Assembly (NCBI GenBank): GCA_009668205.1
Contig: WJYM01000001.1
Span: 744,001 to 808,000 of the forward strand
Direction of reading: 5' to 3'
DNA from: Enterobacteriaceae bacterium RIT691
GTDB taxonomy: Bacteria; Pseudomonadota; Gammaproteobacteria; Enterobacterales; Enterobacteriaceae
Length of the DNA stretch: 64,000 bases
Position 1 is the first letter of the stretch; each line of letters begins with the position of its first letter. The position numbers and the translations under genes are program-made. This document shows positions 60,480-64,000 of this stretch, one piece after another. A model generated the notes under the pieces. The model searched no databases, was not told where the DNA came from, and saw only the letters and a list, made by a program, of their open reading frames with translations.

Positions 60480-60908
60480 ATGTACAACACCATCATTATG
60501 CCGGTTGATGTTTTTGAGATGGCGCTGAGTGATAAAGCCGTGCGCCATGCCGAGTTTTTGGCCCAGCAGGAAGGCGTGATTCATCTTCTGCACGTGCTGC
60601 CTGGCTCTGCCAGTATGACCATGAGCCGCTTTGCGGCTGACCTTCGACGCTTCGAGGAGCATCTGCATCAGGAAGCCGAAAGCCGCCTGAAAACCATGGT
60701 TAAGCACTTCAGCATTGACCCTTCACGCATCAAAATGCATGTGCTGATGGGCAACGTGCGCGATGTGGTCAACGAACTGGCAGAAGAGTTGAAAGCCGAT
60801 GTCGTGGTGATTGGCTCACGTAATCCATCGATCTCCACCCACCTGCTCGGCTCAAATGCGTCAAGCGTGGTTCGCCACGCTCATGTGCCGGTGCTGGTCG
60901 TACGCTGA
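60480..60908 (+). CDS. uspG: Universal stress protein UspG (UP12)
   Basis: Cytoplasmic stress protein of the UspFG subfamily, linked to adhesion and GroEL interaction in E. coli. 142 residues, Rossmann-like fold. ATP-binding motif [20 protein letters not shown] at about residues 111-130 follows the G-2X-G-9X-GS pattern loosely. Starts eight bases after GGAGGAG. Convergent with ahpF. Confidence 0.95.
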   Translation: MYNTIIMPVDVFEMALSDKAVRHAEFLAQQEGVIHLLHVLPGSASMTMSRFAADLRRFEEHLHQEAESRLKTMVKHFSIDPSRIKMHVLMGNVRDVVNELAEELKADVVVIGSRNPSISTHLLGSNASSVVRHAHVPVLVVR

Positions 60909-60914
60909 ATGGGT

Positions 60915-61045
60915 TGCCTGGCGGCGCTGCGCTTGCACAGGCCTACAAAACCGGGCGGCGTCGCGCAATTTGCACAGACCTACGGGCCCTGATGCGTTGC
61001 GGTTTGTAGGCGCGTGCAAACGAAGTGCCGCCGCGCAATCCGCGC
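60915..61045. repeat. REP/BIME-like repeats between uspG and ahpF
   Basis: TGCCTGGCGGCGCTGCGCTT with GCACAGGCCTAC, then inverted and degenerate relatives (GGCGTCGCGCAATTTGCACA; TTTGTAGGCGCGTGCAAACG). These are enterobacterial extragenic palindrome types, filling most of the 204-base gap. Confidence 0.65.
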
Positions 61046-61047
61046 CA

Positions 61048-61079
61048 TAAAAAAAGAGGCTACCTTTCGGTAGCCTCTT
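61048..61079 (-). terminator. Terminator of ahpCF
   Basis: AAGAGGCTACC-TTTC-GGTAGCCTCTT, an 11-bp perfect stem. On the minus strand it is followed by a run of eight U, 34 bases after the ahpF stop. Confidence 0.88.
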
Positions 61080-61112
61080 GTCATTGCAGGTGCAGTCTTA
61101 CTTTTTTTTATA

Positions 61113-62678
61113 TTACGCCGTTTTCGTACGGATCAGATAGTCAAAGGCACTCAGTGACGCTTTCGCCCCTTCACCGGTTGCAATGATAATCTGTTTGTAC
61201 GGCACGGTAGTGCAGTCGCCCGCTGCGAACACGCCTTTTACGCTGGTTTCGCATTTGGCATCAATCATAATTTCGCCCATCCGGTTGCGCTCAATGGCAC
61301 CTTCCAGCCAGGTGGTGTTCGGCAGCAGGCCAATCTGCACGAAAATACCGGACAGCGGCACGTGGTGCGCATCGCCGCTCACGCGGTCGCGGTAGTCGAG
61401 GCCCGTCACTTTACTGCCATCGCCCTTCACTTCTGTGGTCTGCGCATTGAGAATAATGTCGACGTTTTTCAGGCTGCGCACTTTATCCTGCAGCACCTGG
61501 TCGGCTTTCATTTCTGGAGCAAATTCCAGCAGCGTGACGTGCTCAACGATACCGGCCAGATCAATCGCCGCTTCCACGCCGGAGTTACCTCCCCCGATCA
61601 CCGCCACACGCTTGCCTTTAAACAGCGGGCCATCACAGTGCGGGCAGTAGGTCACGCCTTTGGTGCGATACTGATCTTCACCCGGCACGTTCATGTTGCG
61701 CCATTTTGCCCCGGTCGCAATGATAATGCTGCGCGCTTTCAGCACGGCACCCGACGCAGTTTCAATCTGATGCAGGCCGCCTTCTACGCTCGCTGGCGTC
61801 AGCTTACTGGCACTTTGAGCGTCAATAACATCCACATCATAGTCAGACACGTGCTGCTTGAGCGCGCCCGCCAACTTCTGGCCTTCGGTTTTTGGCACTG
61901 AAATGTAGTTTTCGATATCCACGGTATCCAGCACCTGGCCGCCAAAGCGCTCGCCCATCAGGCCGGTACGAATCCCTTTACGGGCAGAATAAACCGCCGC
62001 CGCCGCGCCCGCCGGGCCGGAGCCGACAATCAGCACATCGTAAGCTTCACGTTTGTTCAGCTCTTCTGCCGCGCGTTTTTCCGCACCGGTATCCACTTTC
62101 GCCACGATTTCAGTCAGCGTCATGCGACCCTGGCCAAACGTTTTACCGTTCATGAACACCGCCGGAACGCCCATCACGTTGCGATCGGTGATTTCGTTCT
62201 GGAACACGCCGCCGTCAATCGCCGTATGCTTAATACGCGGATTCAGCACCGCCATCAGGTTCAGCGCCTGCACCACGTCCGGGCAGTTATGGCAGGAGAG
62301 CGAGTAATAGGTTTCAAATTCGAAATCACCGTCGAGGTCGCGAATTTGCTCCAGCAGCGCCTGCGCTTCTTTCGACGGATGGCCGCCGGTCCACAGCAGC
62401 GCCAGCACCAGCGAAGTAAACTCGTGGCCTAACGGAGAACCGGCAAAACGCGGCCCCTGGGTTGAACCTGGGTTGGTTATCAGGAAAGACGGCTTGCGCA
62501 CCGCCAGGCTGTTGTCTTCTTTAAACGTCACCTGAGGTGAGAGTTCGGCGATTTCCGCCAGCAGTTCCTTGATTTCTGCCGATTTAGCGCTGTCATCCAG
62601 CGTGGCAATCAGCTCAACAGGTTTGGTCAGTTTCTCAAGATAGGCCTTGAGCTGGGTTTTCATGTTGGTGTCGAGCAT
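61113..62678 (-). CDS. ahpF: Alkyl hydroperoxide reductase subunit F
   Basis: NADH-dependent flavoprotein disulfide reductase that recycles AhpC. 521 residues from ATG 62678, the better-spaced of two adjacent Met codons after AGGAG. The N-terminal thioredoxin-like pair carries CHNC near 129-132. FAD motif [21 protein letters not shown] near 214. Redox CPHC near 345-348, NADH motif [19 protein letters not shown]-terminal FAD motif [15 protein letters not shown]. Downstream of ahpC on the same strand after a 212-base gap with hairpins and REP units. Confidence 0.97.
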   Translation of the reverse strand: MLDTNMKTQLKAYLEKLTKPVELIATLDDSAKSAEIKELLAEIAELSPQVTFKEDNSLAVRKPSFLITNPGSTQGPRFAGSPLGHEFTSLVLALLWTGGHPSKEAQALLEQIRDLDGDFEFETYYSLSCHNCPDVVQALNLMAVLNPRIKHTAIDGGVFQNEITDRNVMGVPAVFMNGKTFGQGRMTLTEIVAKVDTGAEKRAAEELNKREAYDVLIVGSGPAGAAAAVYSARKGIRTGLMGERFGGQVLDTVDIENYISVPKTEGQKLAGALKQHVSDYDVDVIDAQSASKLTPASVEGGLHQIETASGAVLKARSIIIATGAKWRNMNVPGEDQYRTKGVTYCPHCDGPLFKGKRVAVIGGGNSGVEAAIDLAGIVEHVTLLEFAPEMKADQVLQDKVRSLKNVDIILNAQTTEVKGDGSKVTGLDYRDRVSGDAHHVPLSGIFVQIGLLPNTTWLEGAIERNRMGEIMIDAKCETSVKGVFAAGDCTTVPYKQIIIATGEGAKASLSAFDYLIRTKTA

Positions 62679-62707
62679 CATTAATCTCCTGCTTAAAAAA
62701 CATCATC

Positions 62708-62788
62708 ATGCAAGCTGCCTTACGGGCGGCCTGAATGCGGCTTGCATCATGGGGTTTGAAGAAATACGGGTGCATGGCTGCACCCGTT
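62708..62788 (-). other. Two intercistronic hairpins between ahpC and ahpF
   Basis: ATGCAAGC with GCTTGCAT (62708-62715, 62740-62747) and ACGGGTGCA with TGCACCCGT (62767-62788). Neither has a clear U-tract on the minus strand. With the REP pair they may stabilise ahpC mRNA or reduce read-through to ahpF; this is inferred. Confidence 0.5.
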
Positions 62789-62792
62789 TATT

Positions 62793-62871
62793 GCCGGGTG
62801 GCACTGCGTTTACCCGGCCTACAGTCTGGTAGGCCTATTGGGTAGGCCGGATAAGCATCGCGCCATCCGGC
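62793..62871. repeat. BIME: two facing REP units in the ahpC-ahpF gap
   Basis: GCCGGGTGGCACTGCGTTTA then CCCGGCCTAC (62793-62822), and inverted GTAGGCCGGATAAGCATCGC then GCCATCCGGC (62842-62871). Classical enterobacterial REP sequence with the GCCTAC foot. Confidence 0.85.
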
Positions 62872-62890
62872 TTCGCAGCGCCTGAAAGGC

Positions 62891-63454
62891 TTAAATCTTA
62901 CCGACCAGGTCCAGGGAAGGAGCCAGCGTCGCTTCGCCTTCTTTCCACTTCGCCGGGCACACTTCGCCTGGGTGGGACGCGACGTACTGAGCGGCTTTCA
63001 CTTTGCGCAGCAGGTCAGATGCGTCACGGCCGATACCTTCTGCGGTAACTTCGATGGCCTGAATGATGCCCTGTGGGTCAACAACGAAGGTGGCACGGTC
63101 GGCAAGGCCTTCATCTTCACGCATATTGTCGAAGTTACGGGTCAGCGCGCCAGTTGGGTCGCCGATCATCGCGTATTTGATTTTAGCGATGGTGTCAGAG
63201 CTGCTATGCCATGCTTTATGGGTGAAGTGGGTATCGGTAGAAACAGAGTAAACGTCCACGCCCAGCTTCTGCAGTTCATCGTAATGGTCTGCTACGTCAC
63301 CCAGTTCGGTTGGGCAGACGAAAGTGAAGTCAGCAGGATAGAAGAAGAACACGCTCCAGCGACCTTCGGTGTCTTTCTCAGTGACTTCTACGAATTCGCC
63401 GTTTTTGAAAGCCTGGTTTTTGAAAGGTTTGATTTTGGTGTTAATTAAAGACAT
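62891..63454 (-). CDS. ahpC: Alkyl hydroperoxide reductase subunit C, 2-Cys peroxiredoxin
   Basis: Main scavenger of endogenous hydrogen peroxide and organic peroxides. 187 residues. Peroxidatic Cys in [11 protein letters not shown] (about 47), resolving Cys in [11 protein letters not shown] (about 166). Starts after GGAGGAA. Divergent from dsbG; OxyR activation is known in E. coli, though I could not fix an OxyR site for ahpC itself by eye. Confidence 0.98.
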   Translation of the reverse strand: MSLINTKIKPFKNQAFKNGEFVEVTEKDTEGRWSVFFFYPADFTFVCPTELGDVADHYDELQKLGVDVYSVSTDTHFTHKAWHSSSDTIAKIKYAMIGDPTGALTRNFDNMREDEGLADRATFVVDPQGIIQAIEVTAEGIGRDASDLLRKVKAAQYVASHPGEVCPAKWKEGEATLAPSLDLVGKI

Positions 63455-63624
63455 CTGTACTTCCTCCGTGTTTTCGTTGGAAGCTAAGGTAACCCACCCG
63501 TTTCGTTTCGGCTAATGCGTTTCCTTTATCAAATCAATAAGCGTTAGCTAACAAACGTGAATCTACAGATAACCCACTTTTCACTGAAAATGCCCGACGT
63601 TTACCGCCATTGACAGCAGAACGT

Positions 63625-63650
63625 AAAAAGGCCACCTTTTCAGGTGGCCT
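63625..63650 (-). terminator. Minus-strand terminator between dsbG and ahpC
   Basis: AGGCCACCT-TTTC-AGGTGGCCT, a perfect 9-bp stem. On the minus strand a run of five U follows. It lies upstream of ahpC, so it cannot end ahpC; it would end a transcript that starts between here and dsbG. On the plus strand no T-run follows. Confidence 0.75.
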
Positions 63651-63800
63651 CGTTACCTGAACAGCCCGAAAGGCCATTCAGTGCCAGTGAGACTGGCTAC
63701 GCGTTGCGCTCTACACTACCCGATTAAAGGTGGTAAGCGAGGCGGATTACATCACCCACGCCAACGAAGAGCAATTGCAACACCCCAGGGTCTTATCTAT
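63651..63800 (-). ncRNA. Possible small RNA or leader transcript ending at 63625
   Basis: No gene I recognise lies on the minus strand here, yet a good terminator ends the stretch. The longest reading is a short frame (GTG TTG CAA TTG CTC, 19 codons), which I do not claim as a gene. The 5' end is a guess: CATAGAT at about 63800 on the minus strand could be a -10 box next to the OxyR-like site. Reported as a candidate only. Confidence 0.3.
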
Positions 63801-63822
63801 GGTTGTGATAGGCTGTACCATT
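63786..63822 (+). promoter_or_regulatory. OxyR-like site before dsbG
   Basis: CAGG-N7-CTAT-N7-ATAG-N7-CATT fits the OxyR pattern ATAG-N7-CTAT-N7-ATAG-N7-CTAT: both inner quartets are perfect and the outer ones weak (two of four each). It lies 39 bases before dsbG, which is OxyR-controlled in E. coli. Confidence 0.6.
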
Positions 63823-63860
63823 CAGGATGTCCTATCCCTCTCTTTTACAAGGATTTGCTT

Positions 63861-64000
63861 ATGCGTAAACTCACGTTCCTGCTGACACTGCTGCCGCTGG
63901 TCGTCAGCGCCGAAGAGCTTCCGGCACCCGTAAAAGCCATCGAGAAACAAGGCATTACCATTATCAAATCCTTTGATGCGCCAGGCGGGATGAAAGGTTA
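63861..64000 (+). CDS. dsbG: DsbG, periplasmic disulfide isomerase/sulfenic-acid reductase, N-terminal part only
   Basis: The first 46 codons are present; the window ends before the CxxC active site. Starts after CAAGGATT. Signal peptide [17 protein letters not shown], cut before [19 protein letters not shown]. The mature start matches E. coli DsbG closely. DsbG reduces sulfenylated Cys of periplasmic proteins and receives electrons from DsbD. Divergent from ahpC as in E. coli, grouping two oxidative-stress functions. Confidence 0.93.
   Translation, partial: MRKLTFLLTLLPLVVSAEELPAPVKAIEKQGITIIKSFDAPGGMKG

Noticed and set aside
63455-63624. OxyR site for ahpC
   Set aside because: Only partial quartets (GTTA, ACAG) with wrong spacing could be found; not strong enough to report as a feature.

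Overview
This 64 kb window is chromosomal DNA of a member of the Enterobacteriaceae. Gene content, order and protein sequences follow the Escherichia coli glnS-to-dsbG segment almost gene for gene. The differences from K-12 point to an Enterobacter-like relative (Enterobacter, Lelliottia, Leclercia or similar): an extra glutamine tRNA, a copper/silver efflux operon next to dcuC, no citAB, no cobC, and a GntP-family permease between rna and rnk. The genus is an inference; no marker here settles it.

Layout. 1-7.8 kb: glnS (cut by the window edge) and nagE on the minus strand, facing nagBACD; NagC operators and a CRP site lie between nagE and nagB. 8.0-10.7 kb: asnB and an eight-tRNA operon (Met, Leu, five Gln and a second Met). 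10.8-18.3 kb: an unrecognised membrane protein, ubiF, miaB, ybeZ-ybeY-ybeX-lnt. 18.8-22.1 kb: the glutamate/aspartate ABC importer gltI-J-K-L with the SroC small RNA in its first intercistronic gap; related hairpin repeats lie on both sides. 22.4-38.1 kb: ybeL, then leuS-lptE-holA-nadD, rsfS-rlmH-mrdA-mrdB-rlpA, dacA, ybeD, lipB, ybeF, lipA (tRNA charging, LPS export, NAD and lipoate synthesis, rod-shape wall synthesis). 38.3-40.9 kb: tatE, ybeM, crcB, cspE, pagP.

41.2-47.6 kb is the main accessory block: a minus-strand operon for a CusF-like metallochaperone, a TolC-type channel, a CusB-type adaptor and a CusA-type RND pump, led by a small secreted Cys/His/Met-bearing protein I do not recognise. 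No cusRS pair is beside it. 48-56.3 kb: dcuC and the complete citrate fermentation operon citCDEFXG-citT, without the citAB sensor/regulator that separates dcuC and citC in E. coli. 56.4-64 kb: rna, an alpha/beta hydrolase, a GntP-family permease behind two overlapping GntR-like operators, rnk, uspG, ahpF, ahpC and the start of dsbG.

Most of the window is conserved core genome. I found no phage, insertion sequence, CRISPR array or toxin-antitoxin module, and nothing I would call a new system with confidence. The best leads are the unknown leader gene of the metal-efflux operon, the 94-bp tandem hairpin repeats, a terminator-ended minus-strand transcript candidate between ahpC and dsbG, the tandem operators of the GntP permease, and a perfect 12-bp inverted repeat between pagP and the efflux operon.
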